The notes under the pieces are model-generated. The model worked only from the letters and a program-made list of their open reading frames with translations, did not search any database and was not told the origin of the DNA. A stretch of 35,000 nucleotides of DNA from Symbiodinium natans. Lineage: Eukaryota > Sar > Dinophyceae > Suessiales > Symbiodiniaceae. Made by a program: the position numbers and the translations under genes. Every line of letters begins with the position of its first letter. Position 1 is the stretch's first letter. The stretch lies in assembly GCA_905221605.1 (NCBI GenBank), contig CAJNDS010002577.1:100001-135000 (forward strand), written 5' to 3'. Of this stretch, positions 9,560 through 19,540 are shown piece after piece.

Positions 9560-12500
9560 TTACCACACCATGTCCGAATCTTCGGCCACGCAACGGTGGC
9601 GGCAATCAACTCCGCAGCTGTGAGCTTGTCCAGGGGGCAAACTGCCTGTGGTAGAGAGCTTGGAGTCGAGGGCTTTGGCAGGTTTACGGGGTATGCGCGG
9701 AGCTGTGAAGACCCGCCACAAGGGTCTGAAAGAATTTAGCTTCAGACAAATTTCTTGGCCTCTACGTCCATTGACGTTTCGAGCTAGACCTGAGCTGCCC
9801 ACTCGAAACCCTACATTCCGAATCCAGCAGTAGGCTGTCGCTGTGGCCTGCAAGCAAGAACTCTGAACTGCGCATCCCTAAACTCTCAGACCAAGGAGCC
9901 CAACACAAATGCTGACCTTACCTTCCCCCTTCTCCAATTACGGCAAGGGTTCCTCTACACTACAACTTGAGACGTTTAGTTAATTTCAATGCAGGCACCT
10001 CCCAAACCATTTTTTTGCATATGTCTGAAATGTGTTGGCATGAAGTAGATGGCCAGATACGACCCTCAACTCTTTAAACCTACGCCTTACTTCCCGAAGA
10101 GCTGCCTTCGTGTGCATCCAGCGATCGATGCAGGAGCGGTGGAAGGTATGGCAGCATGGCCTTGTCATCGATGGTTGCAATTCTTCCGTTCTTTGAAACG
10201 GGATCGGCAATTGAATACGGTTTGGGTTTGGCATCCTGATCTTGCGTGTTTCAGTGTACTGGGTCGTCCCGTATCCCAAGGGTATCCCAAGGAGAATCTT
10301 TCCTCTCAGTACATGACCTCCAGGGTGGCATATGCTAGATCACCATTCACAGCATCAATCCAGGACATGGTCTGGATTTTTCAAAGAAGACATCTTTTGC
10401 ACCACGACTACCTCATGAAGAGGACATATCAGATACGAGCTAAACAACACGTGGCTAGGCATGGTAGCGGTAGTGGTGACAGGCATGTCGGGTGATGCCA
10501 GATGCCTGGCGGGGGTTGCTGAAATCGATGCATGCTAGTTAGACCTGCACCAAGCCAAGGGACAAACGCCGCACGTCGTCGCCTGCACTACGTGTCGAGG
10601 TGTGGAACTTGTCGCCATGTCGCTGCAAGAAAAGAAAAAAACATGATCCCCTTCCAGGTTGCCTTCTTGATCCCTCATTAGTTACCTTGCAGCGGCTGCC
10701 AGATCTACCTTTGCAGCAGTCCCATATCATGGTTCTGTGCTTCTTGCGGCAGGTGCGCGAAGATCTATGTTACGAAGCGGCAGGTGGCCCAGTTTACAAG
10801 GCCTACTGACTCTTCATTCCTGAAAATAGATAGTCCGAACAAAACAGCACAGCATCTGTACTTGGAAATGTACCAAGCTTGGTCTGGAAAACTGATGCTT
10901 GGATTTTGCCCTTTTGCACCCTTTTGCGCTGCGTGACGATAAGGCCTTGTGGGCGCATGTGCTTTCGAAGAAATGCTTCTCTCTCTTTAGACTATGAGCG
11001 ACTTGCACAGTCCACATCACCTCGTTTAGGTATGTTTGGAAGTGAAAAGTTTGGGACCTGCATTGTCCCAGAGTCGTCCTAACCTGAAAAATTCCGATGA
11101 TACTTGAGATGATGGCTTATGTCGCAGATGGTTTGCGTAGACATAAAAAGCACCAGCAGGAATGTGCAAATGGGAGCTCGCCGGCCTGGGCAGGGAAGAA
11201 GGCTACATGATCCCCAACGGGCTTCTTCGCCCTGCGCTTGAATCACAACCCATGCCCAGATCTTCACCTCCCGAACCTGCTCGCAATATCAGACAATGTG
11301 GAAGAGGACGTGAAAGCCGAAAGCCGCTGCCGCAGCAGCCCCTCGGAACCTCCTCCAAGGTGTTGTGCCCTAGCGTGTACCCCCCAACGTTTCCGGCAAC
11401 TCGCTTCCGAGCTAATCCCACCGGACAGCTCTGCCTGCGAGGGATGAAGAGATGCGGAAGAGATGGTCGAAGTTCACGAACTACCAGAGTTGCTTGGCCA
11501 GTTGGCGTTGCGACTTGAGGCCCCTTATAAGCCCCAAGTCCTCGATGTTCCTGCTTGAAACCCAGGCGCACGCACGTATTGAAATCGATTGGAGGAACTA
11601 AGCTACCAGCTAGCTGTCTTCAGTCGGCAGGCTGCGAAGGTGTTGATTTGATGATCGCCTCGGGAGGTCGTTGCGCGAACCGACGCTCTGCTCTCCCACC
11701 CGAAATTTGAGCCAAGAAGACCCTGTGGCCACCGATCCTTGATAATGCTGAATGCTGCACCAGAAATGGAGGCGTGGTGGCACCTCTTTACGGGACAACA
11801 ACGGCTTGCCTGCATAGGTGGTACTTGCCCCCATCAACTCCTCTTTCGTTTTCTTTTTTCGTCGCCATTGTCAGGGAAACGTGATGTGTTGCCCAAGAAC
11901 GCTTGCAAACAAGATCCCGATCAATGTCGAGATCTCCAGTTGAAGCCAGTGGGGTACCATTTTCCGAATGGCAAGTGCACCAAGTGTTTCTGCAAAAGCT
12001 GCGATCCTGGCCACCGTTCTCTCGACAACGACGACAACCGCTACGAACCCCACAACGCAGGAAAGAGTGTTCGCTAGGGCCTGCTAGGGGTGGAAGTACC
12101 GGACCGATCGGATGGGAGCCCCTCACCCAACGCACCAGCGAACCGGCTAACCCGTCTACCGCGGAACAGTGGCGGTGGCGGTGGGCGGTGGCTTCCATAA
12201 ACCAATTATTGACCGTTAAAATGTTTTACCTAATTGTTCAAAACTGTTTTTTCATAGGAAATCTTTGTGATTGGCATCCAGTAAATCGTTTAACATCGAT
12301 AAGGTCTCCGCGGACTTTGCCAACAGCAATACCGAGTCTCTGTTGAAATGATTGCCACTACAAGTGCAACTGAGGCACGGATGCTTGTCTGGCCACAACA
12401 AAAAGGAGACATAGCAGTACCGCCAAAAGCCTGCAAAAGAACTCTGAATAATCTAAGCCGAAAGCAAGCCTACAACCCGCAAAAGCCAGATCTCCTTAGA

Positions 12501-13609
12501 GCATAAAGCAGAGGCCTGCCATCAGCTGCTCGTGACAAATGATGCAGGGCTCCTCCTCCGTGACGTCCTGGCTAAAACCGGTCTAGTATCTCTTACTTTT
12601 CAAGGCAAGCAAGAAATCAACTTTGCGAACCAAAGTACAGAGTACTGATGCCCACAGAAGCTTCGGCAAATCAGGCGCCAAAGTCTTCTAGCCCCATACG
12701 CAACCAAAGAGTCCATGCACCTGCCTTCTCGAGAGTCAGGACAGGAGCGATGGCGAAGAACTCCTGGCAAGGAAAGCAGAACAGAATACCAAGGTCAAAG
12801 CCCACCGTTCGCGTGAAAACGAACTTGCCTCGAACTACACCCTAATGACCACGCTGCTGCAAGTCTATAGTGTCAACTCGCAGCTGGTCTACCTACTTGG
12901 TTAGGGTGCGTCATTTTGCCTGGTTGCTTTCTGGGGTGACATGGTCTGATTTAATGGTAGGCGCAGCGCTTTGAAAAATGCATGCTTTGAAGGTCATCTG
13001 AAATTGCTGGTTGGGCTTTCGGGCAGGCATAGCCAAAAGGCATAAACGCTTGTGACCACATGTCTTGTTCCGGATATGTTGTGTACAGAGGCAACGACGC
13101 TGTAAATACCGATCTGTTGGGCAAGGTCGCCATGTGAATGGGCGTTTCAACTCCCCCCCCCCCCCCCCACCCCCCAAACACACACGAACAGAAGTAACCA
13201 TCAGGAAAACTTATTGAACGATCAGGGAAATTGAAGCGCCGTGACCACCTCCTTGGCTTACTCGTTCTTCTTAACTTTGTTGGATATAAACCGCTTAAAA
13301 GTTATGTTAAAAGACATGTTCATCGGATTACGTAGCTGGTTCCGCATCCCTCATCCGTCAGATTCTTTGCGAACCTCCGCCCGGTCGCCCAAGGCAGATC
13401 GCCGACGCCACTGCCGACGCCTGGGGCAGAGTGATCTGAAGGTTGGCCCGCATTGGCCATGTCAAACACTCTCCAATTCTGCAAGCCAAGGTTAAGGGAT
13501 TGCGGATCTCGGAGTGAGTCGTGGAAAGTAGCTGAGATTTGCTTTTTGCAGTGCCCACTTCCTCTGCCCGTGATGAAATTGAAGCGAACACTCCGGCATA
13601 ATCATGCAT
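9560..13609 (-). CDS. RING-H2 zinc-finger protein, candidate five-exon model
   Basis: RING-H2 proteins are usually E3 ubiquitin ligases that bind an E2 enzyme. The model, read leftwards: exon 13609-13559 (ATG start), exon 13478-13332 (Gly, Ser and Asp rich, probably disordered), exon 12567-12516, exon 10182-10091, exon 9847-9560 (stop at 9560-9562). Phases agree at every junction proposed. The third exon ends a Glu-Glu-Glu-Pro-Cys-Ile-Ile-Cys stretch, the first zinc pair. The fourth carries the central Cys-x-His-x2-His-x2-Cys. Joined, the spacing is C-x2-C-x15-C-x-H-x2-H-x2-C, canonical RING-H2. The last Cys-x2-Cys pair is not found, so an exon is missing or the gene is decayed. The 12515-10183 intron would be about 2.3 kb and would start with GC rather than GT. 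The first two and the last exons are the least certain. Confidence 0.33.
10091..10182 (-). CDS. RING-H2 core exon
   Basis: This exon encodes Pro-Cys-Cys-His-Thr-Phe-His-Arg-Ser-Cys-Ile-Asp-Arg-Trp, an almost textbook RING-H2 centre: Cys3, His4, His5 and Cys6 in order, with the conserved Phe before His5, Ile after Cys6 and Trp three further on. That many fixed residues are very unlikely by chance in 35 kb. It ends at CGGGAA followed by GTAAGG, a good splice donor. The left boundary GAAG|AA is chosen because it is in phase with the first half of the RING at 12567-12516. An overlapping minus-strand frame is also open and codon-like, so the reading rests on the motif. The final Cys-x2-Cys expected shortly after is absent. 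Confidence 0.6.
11871..12080 (-). CDS. Possible terminal exon of a membrane protein, or antisense artefact
   Basis: After a 3' splice-like CCCCTAGCAG the minus frame runs 69 codons to TGA. It has two hydrophobic stretches, a Val-rich one at about residues 9-19 and a Leu-Ile-Gly-Ile-Leu-Phe-like one at about 54-63, as in a helical membrane protein. About 70% of codons begin with a purine. The codon-aligned plus strand is open too (11739-12077) and would give a hydrophilic Cys-rich protein with a Cys-Thr-Lys-Cys-Phe-Cys-x2-Cys cluster, the usual complement of a hydrophobic frame, so only one can be real. A second hydrophobic minus frame lies at 12333-12430, but I could not join the two in phase. 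It sits inside the long intron proposed for the RING-H2 model. Confidence 0.2.
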   Translation of the reverse strand, partial: ALANTLSCVVGFVAVVVVVERTVARIAAFAETLGALAIRKMVPHWLQLEISTLIGILFASVLGQHITFP

Positions 13610-13898
13610 AATCCAAAGCTCAAAGCACCAAACCCTGAAGTTCTGGGGGCCCTAACCCACGGCTGTTGCCATCATCCTGCAGAGGCGCCTTCATTGGTGA
13701 GCATGAGAAGGCTTGGGGGTTCGCTCTCCATTTAAATCCAGTTTCTTAACCAGGTAAAATTTTCCGTAAGCCGAATTTCCGGAACAAATAGGATGGCGTG
13801 GCCTCCAAGCAGTACGAGACTTCTACTTCTTGTAGCCTTCGGCTGGGAGGTTTGACGCGTACAGTCGCATAGTCGCGACGAGGGACGAGTTCTGATTG

Positions 13899-14686
13899 AT
13901 GAACCCAAACATCAGGAACTGTATAGTGGGAGTACCACGAACGATGCTCGCAAAAAGAAAGGAAGTAGCAGAAGCCAACTCCACAGCTACCGTTCGTTAT
14001 AACATGCTAGCATGTGCTAGCTCATGTTTGCTTGGGGGAAGTGTGGGGAGGAGGGTTGGTGGAGTGAGATATGAGCGTCATGTGCAAAAGGATCTGTGAT
14101 AACTCACAGCGCTATGGATCGAACACGCTGGGCACTCGACATGCGATACCTTCTTGCATGTGAGGCAGGCAAGCACGTCTTCAGACTTGTAGTGAGCCTA
14201 TGAGTTTAACAATTAATTGCTATAAGTTACAAACAGTTGCCAAGCAGCACGTGACAGTTCCACTGGCTAGTCGCAGTACATACAAAACGATCCTGCAGCA
14301 TCAGTTGCAGTTGGAACTTACCCAAGCTGTGGCACAGAGCGCTTTTGTGCGGCAAGCATGATTCGTAAGTGTCTCAAAACATGCGGGGAACCTTGGCTTC
14401 TCAACTTCCAATGAGCGCATTCGCAGGATATTCTTTATTCCGGTCGCCGGTGACCCAAAGTTAACACAACAGCTTTCAGTTCAGTTCCATTTCCCTTTCC
14501 TTTCTTCCCGGTCGATTGCTCCGTCCTTTTCTTGTGTCTTCGGTGCAGTTCCCATCCACCGTCATTGCCGCTTCTTTTCGTTGTTCCAGTTCCAGCTTCC
14601 TATCTACTTTGTCTTCCTTTTTTCCAGTTATCCTGTCAAAGCTCCGATGCGCATTGGCAAAAAAAGAGATCATGTGGACTACTTGA
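13899..14686 (+). CDS. Unrecognised small protein, candidate three-exon gene
   Basis: No family is recognised. Exon 1 starts at ATG 13899 and runs 55 codons to 14063, just before GTGAGA. Exon 2 is 14277-14364, entered after GTCGCAG and left at a consensus GTAAGT. Exon 3 starts at 14628 after a strong pyrimidine tract ending TTTTTTCCAG and stops at TGA 14684-14686. All three join in phase, giving about 103 residues, Ala- and Arg-rich at the start, with several Cys. The same splice signals allow other readings: exon 3 has a donor-like GTGAGT at 14710 and a different frame that continues to TAA at 14880-14882. The splice sites are better supported than the choice of frame. Confidence 0.35.
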
Positions 14687-15831
14687 AGCAGAGCTCACTA
14701 GATGCCTACGTGAGTTGGCCTTTCAACGTGTGTATCCGCAAATTCAGTTTCAAGCACTGTGGCAGAGCTCCAGTGGCTTTCTGACGAGCAGTGTGAGAAA
14801 CAGGATCAACAGACCAGTTGCCTTCTCATGCCTGTTTGCGAGTACTGTGATCGATCTCAAAGTGTTCCAGCCTCGGTCTTAAACTCAAGACCTCAGTGAG
14901 AAGTTCAGTCCTTGAGAATGGTTCGGGCCTTCAGTTGCTTCGCGTCGTGTACAGTCCGATGTACATCTCCATTTACCACAAGCGATCTTCAAATTTGCTC
15001 AGATCACGGTTGTAAGTCAAAGGAGGAAACCATTGATTTCACCATCTAGTCTTTTCAGTTCGGGTACACTACCTAATGATGCCGTTCTAGCGAGAACAAA
15101 CAGTTCAGTGGTCGAGCACCTGGGTCTCACAAGATGCTGCGCCATAATGAAAAAGTTCGCGGAATAGTCAGACAGTGCACTTACAGCTCAGCTCAAAATT
15201 CACATTGACCTCAGACTCCGTTCTTTTGCCACGTGCGCTAACACCTCAGAAAATTTAGCGACCATGCTTTCAAAAACGAGGGAAGGGCAGGAGGGGGACG
15301 GTAGTTGGTCTGAATATTGGGGCCCGACTCGGGATTCTCAACCTCCATCAGTCTGAAGCCCCCACCCTGGGACTGCAGAAGCGCAATGCAACCCGGTAAC
15401 GCCACATGACTGAGGAAAACTATCAGACCCCAGCCTCTGGGCGATGATGTCGTGATGCGGCACTGGGCTCCTGCCGCGCACTGGACCTGGCAGCGGAGGA
15501 TATCCCTGATGGTGATTAGCTTCAAGGTTGGAGGTCACGATCCTAGGCTTCCAAAGACTTCACACCCAGCTACATCTGCAAGGAACTTCGCTACTTCCTG
15601 AGGAGTTTCGGAACCTCATGACATAAAGGGGCAGGAAGCTCCAGAACTCTCACGGGCAATGCTGGGCTTGTTCAGTGCAACCACTTTTTCGAACATTGGC
15701 CAGGCCAGATGGGCCCTTTGTGCTTGATGGTTCCCCCCTGTCCCGCTCAGGACTGATGTCCACATTCTTATTGTCTACGGTTTAGCACTCATTCCAGGGT
15801 GTGGGGACGTGCGAGCCAATTCCGGGTTTAG
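14687..15831. other. Possible 3' exon, then no clear gene
   Basis: A plus frame open to TAA at 14880-14882 may be an alternative last exon of the preceding gene, entered at 14748 or 14766 in phase after the donor at 14710. From 14883 to 15831 I see only short overlapping frames; the longest is 95 codons on the minus strand at 15238-15525, with no motif. No RNA gene or repeat stands out. Confidence 0.3.
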
Positions 15832-16197
15832 GCTTCGAGGCCGAGGGTTTTGAGTCGGTCGTTGGTGCTGAGACCCAAAACACTGGGTGGCGTGTGGGGG
15901 CGTGCCCTGGAGGACACAAAAAAGACCAACGATTTTGACATTGTGGTCTCAGACTACGTAGAACTAGCGGACGGCGATTCAGCCCGAGCGCCCGAATCGT
16001 TCATTCTGGGAGCATCCGTGAAAGAGAATTCAAAGATGCGCCCCTTGACCCTCGACGACTGGATGCCTGAAACCCTAACCCGCCTGAAGCTCCAAACCCG
16101 TGACTCCCTGAATCGCAGCAGCACTTTGCTAACGAACCCTAGTTGGCTCTACGGTCACGGCCCCTTTGCGGCTCTGCATACGGCCTCGGCGGCATGA
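15832..16197 (+). CDS. Unrecognised acidic open frame, probable exon
   Basis: The frame is open from after TAG at 15829-15831, which could be the end of an intron (CCGGGTTTAG), to TGA at 16195-16197, 121 codons. No ATG lies near its beginning; the first in frame is at 16036, so it is either an internal or last exon or not coding. Residues about 25-75 look like a folded soluble protein: Asp and Glu rich, with an Asn-Asp-Phe-Asp-Ile-Val-Val core and a Leu-Asp-Asp-Trp-Met-Pro-Glu stretch. About 60% of codons there begin with a purine. I recognise no domain. Telomere-like GAAACCCTAACCC lies inside at about 16069-16081. Confidence 0.3.
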   Translation, partial: ASRPRVLSRSLVLRPKTLGGVWGRALEDTKKTNDFDIVVSDYVELADGDSARAPESFILGASVKENSKMRPLTLDDWMPETLTRLKLQTRDSLNRSSTLLTNPSWLYGHGPFAALHTASAA

Positions 16198-17180
16198 GCC
16201 GGAGGCTTTCTAAATTAGGGGCCACCAACCTCCGAATTCCACAGCGTGCACAACCGTGGGCACGGTTTGGACACATCATGTGAGGATGTCGAAGACAGGG
16301 ATTACGGAATGTGGCTGGTTTGTTCCCATGCGCGAAGGTCAAGATTCCGGGAAGCCCGAGACCAACCTTGAGGATCGACGAGTCGCGCGTGCAACGATCT
16401 GTCAGGTGAATCAGTGGAGGGCTCCGGGTTTACGATGGGGGCTTGGTTCAGGAACAAACGGCTTCAGATATCGATCGTTACACCTGAAGGGCTTAGGAGT
16501 ATCGGGTGGGCTTGGGTTTCGGTCTTGCACCGCAGATTGTGAATTCTGGAAGCTTGGCAACTAGAGGCAGCAAGTCCCAGCAAAACCCTGTGATCTTGAG
16601 CACTATAATTAAGTCTCCAGGCCCTTCGTGTGATAAAGCATTAAGGCCAAATTCAAACCCGACGGCAAACAACTGTTAACCATGAAGTGCTGTCTAAGCA
16701 CATTGCTGAAGCTTCTAGATCCTTGTTGCACTAAGAGTCATGGTGAGCGCGTCCTACTTTAGCCCCACCCGACCAGCCTTCAAGCATGCGAAAGGTCCCA
16801 CCCAGGCAAAACACAACAAAGACACAACAGACCTTGCGATGCCTCCTCTGAAGGCCGGTGGCGCAAGCCCCGCGTTAGCAATGCCCGGGCCAGCCGAGAG
16901 AGCGCACTCCTGGGTTTAGGACTTTCTGTAATGTGCGGAATTGGGGTTGTAGAACGATTTTTGGGATTGTGGATGTTGGCAGGGTGCACTTCACATGTAA
17001 GGGGTGGAATTTTGTTTTTTGTTTATAGCTAAGGCGAGAACAGGGAGGATCATGCCAAGCATAAAGCACGGAGAATGAGAACACGCAAGCGATTTGATAG
17101 AATGTGCCAAACATGAGTGTCCGGAGGGCCGCAGCCTCTTCCACCCATTTGCTAAATTTGCAAAGCACGAACGCGTAGTT
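16198..17180. other. Stretch without a convincing gene
   Basis: Overlapping frames of up to about 100 codons on the plus strand and the right part of a 192-codon minus frame (16875-17453) with no recognisable domain. No splice-linked pair was found. Confidence 0.3.
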
Positions 17181-18010
17181 CTTGCATGTTCTGGCTAAGT
17201 TCTGACAGGCCAGATTTGCTACTCCACTTGTGGTTAAATGGGGGGGGGACACAGCCTCCGACCCCCGCCCCCTCCCCGTCAGTGTTTTTGCGCAGTATTT
17301 GCCAGGCATCTGTTCGTGTTTCGACACAAGCTCGGGCATTGGACAGAGCACGGCACTTCCCCGTTTGCAAACTGGGCATGGACGCGTACGCCTTTGCGTC
17401 GCTTCCATTTCTCGAGAAAGACAAGGGTTGGGAAGGATGCAGGCCAACCCCATCGGGTGAGCGTGCGAAAAGGAAGGTTCTTGCCAACTTTCGACAAAAA
17501 TTGCCAGGCATTTTGTCTGTCACAACCACAGCAGGTGTCTTAAACAGCACAGACCCTCCTGAATCGCAAACCATGGACGAGAACAGGCAGGTTCTCGTAA
17601 AGTTTTGTATTGAATATGATAGGCATTTGCTTGCCTGGCAAAATAGCTAGAACAGGGACATTCTTGTTAAGCATTCTGCTGCCTCTACAAAAATCATAGT
17701 GAAACTTCGCGCTACGCGTTGATAACTTGCTTGCCCCTTGCCTGCAATTGCAAAACTTGCAAACCATGGACGAGTATGCGAACAGGTAGCTCCTTGCGCA
17801 GTTCTGTCAGGCAAGGCACTGGTGTGAAAAATGGGGGATGGGGAGGGAAGGGGGTGGGCACAGCCCTGCGAAAAAAACTCGGGACTTGGCAGGTGTTGGT
17901 CTGTCAATTGATCGCCATGGAGGGGGGGGGGGGGTGGGGGGTTGGAAGGGGTGAAGGTTCTTGGGAAGTACTTGCCCTTTGTTTGTCTTTCGACACGAGC
18001 TGGGAACTGG
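17181..18010. repeat. Decayed tandem repeat family with a TTCTTGC...TTCTG.CAGGCA core
   Basis: Related words recur at about 17181, 17283, 17476, 17591, 17657, 17790 and 17957: a TTCTTGC-like start, a TTCTG- or TTTTG-like middle and a CAGGCA- or CAGGCC-like end. A longer shared block, GCAAACCATGGACGAG followed by GAACAGG, occurs at about 17567 and again at about 17760. Spacing clusters near 100 and 190-200 bases, as expected of an old tandem array with lost units. Open frames of 140-190 codons on both strands over it look incidental. Two poly-G runs (about 17239 and 17921) are included. Confidence 0.45.
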
Positions 18011-19329
18011 ACAGGTAGGGGCGGGAGGAAATTCAGGTTGAGCATGCTTTGTGCCCCTCTGGAAAAGTGTGATTTGATGACGACGTGCCAAGGTTTTGAA
18101 GCTTGTCCCAAATTCAAGAAAGTGGTTGGCAATGGGCGGTCGGGGCCGCTTAGAAACTTGGGGCAATAAGAAAAGGCCCCCAATAACTAGAACAATGACA
18201 CATCCAAGGACACCGAAGCCAAAAAGCTGTCAAGCCAAACCAGACTGGGGGATCACAGGACAGGTGTTGAGGTCAAGGGACCAAGAAGCAGAAAGGAAAG
18301 CGGAAGAATCCGCCTTCCCTTAAGGATTTTAGCAAGATTTATGATGTTCCCTCAATTAGTGTTGCAGTGGTTTCCAACTTCTGTAGAAGACCGTTAAGGT
18401 TGAACGATTGGGGTATAACGCTAGTGTCCATGACGTGGTTAGTTACGCTGTCCTTCTACGCGTTTGCACCTGCGCAGGAACGATCACAAGCTGCCCACAC
18501 CCCCAAATGGCTGCACAGGATCGGAGCTGGTGCCGTGTACCGCCTCTCCGCCCAGGCTGTCGTGCACGGAGCTCGCGGTGCACCAGGGGCAGGCACCTTG
18601 TGCTTCACGTGGGTACTGCTTATGGGCTCTGTTGCCGAACGCCAATAACCTCTGTTTGTTGAAGCTTCTATGAGCTGGGTTGAGGGATTTGGGGGTTGAG
18701 GGTTGAAAAAATTGAAGCAACTGGTTGAGGAGCTTAGCTGTTGAGGAGTTGCGGGGTCGAGGCGCTGAGGGGTTGAGGCTTCGAATGTGCGCGAGCATGT
18801 TTCTTGGGTTCGCACTTGAGGGCGAGTTGGGCCTTAAGGTTTTGATGCCTTGAGCACGGAAAACAGTTCACAGACTGAAGATCAGAAAGCTCTCTCAGCA
18901 CATTTTCTTGTAGACAGGCCCTAAACTCTTGGTGCGTCAGTGGCACTGGTTCCCTAAAGGCACAGACTTGAGACTCTTTGCAGCTCAAAGGCAGACTTCA
19001 AGAGTTGTTTTTTTGCTCATGTATGTGTTTCTCTATTCCGGGTAACGTGCATGTACATCGCTTTGCTACGAACCGTCCCAGCAATGTCAGCTTGGCTACT
19101 CTTCTTACATTTGGGCTTAAAGCAACGGTAGGGAACTCGGGTTTCGGAGCAGCGCTTGCCTTGGGCCTCGTTTATTGCCAGGATGGCGGTTACAGTTGCC
19201 CAGCAAAGTTTTTCTTGCGCTGGTTAGATAGGCTTTTTGCAGTTGCGAATGGTGCTTTTAAAGCTCGAGCGGTTAGGATTGGGTCTGCCAGTGGTTTGAT
19301 TGTCTTGCACGGTTAATTCGACTGCTGAG
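18011..19329. other. Stretch without a convincing gene
   Basis: At about 18677-18780 there is a run of GTTGAGG-type words (GTTGAGGG, GGTTGAGG, GTTGAGGAG, GGGTTGAGG), a degenerate satellite-like patch. A plus-strand frame of 112 codons at 18978-19316 is mildly hydrophobic and has no recognisable motif. Nothing else is supported. Confidence 0.35.
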
Positions 19330-19435
19330 TCGGAGATAGCTCAGTGACACATTCCAGAGAGGTGTTTTCTGGTTGCAAGCCCTGTCCGAATGGACACAGG
19401 AGCTGCTGTAGCTTGCTAAGCTAGCTGGGCCTTGC

Positions 19436-19540
19436 AGCACTCATTTGACTGACTCGATTTGACGTGTCATCCTTGCGCAGTGGCCATGCTAATCTTCTCT
19501 GCGTCGCTCCAATATGATCGGATGATCTGCGAAGGAAATC
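19436..19540 (-). ncRNA. U6 spliceosomal snRNA (gene or recent pseudogene)
   Basis: U6 forms the catalytic core of the spliceosome with U2. Read on the minus strand, the sequence has ATTGGAGCGACGCAGAGAAG, then ATTAGCATGGCCACTGCGC and AAGGATGACACG, matching the universally conserved U6 centre almost base for base, including the AGC triad and the internal stem-loop. A 5' hairpin GATTT/AGATC around CCTTCGC sits where the U6 5' stem-loop belongs. Three oddities are visible: the ACAGAGA box reads GCAGAGA, one C of the GGCCCC run is A, and no run of four or more T follows within about 150 bases, so the usual RNA polymerase III terminator is absent. No TATA-like box lies 25-30 bases upstream. The 3' end is set by family length, about 105 nt. 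Confidence 0.85.

Noticed and set aside
10192-10247. Overlapping minus frame continuing through the RING-H2 exon with good purine-first codons
   Set aside because: It gives no recognisable motif, while the RING-H2 frame matches seven spaced diagnostic residues.
11238-11556. Plus-strand frame with one internal TGA that looks coding on both sides
   Set aside because: No intron removes the TGA in phase and there is no domain; not distinguishable from chance.
12500-12567. Assigning the Cys-Ile-Ile-Cys segment and the hydrophobic frames at 12.7-12.8 kb to an Hrd1-like ER ubiquitin ligase
   Set aside because: The Cys-Ile-Ile-Cys word does resemble that family, but the core His-Phe-His-x2-Cys-Ile-Asp-Arg-Trp half fits general RING-H2 better, and the hydrophobic exons could not be joined in phase.
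19330-19392. A complete tRNA gene beside U6
   Set aside because: A- and B-box-like words are present but only about 22 bases separate the D-arm region from the acceptor 3' strand; no anticodon arm can form.
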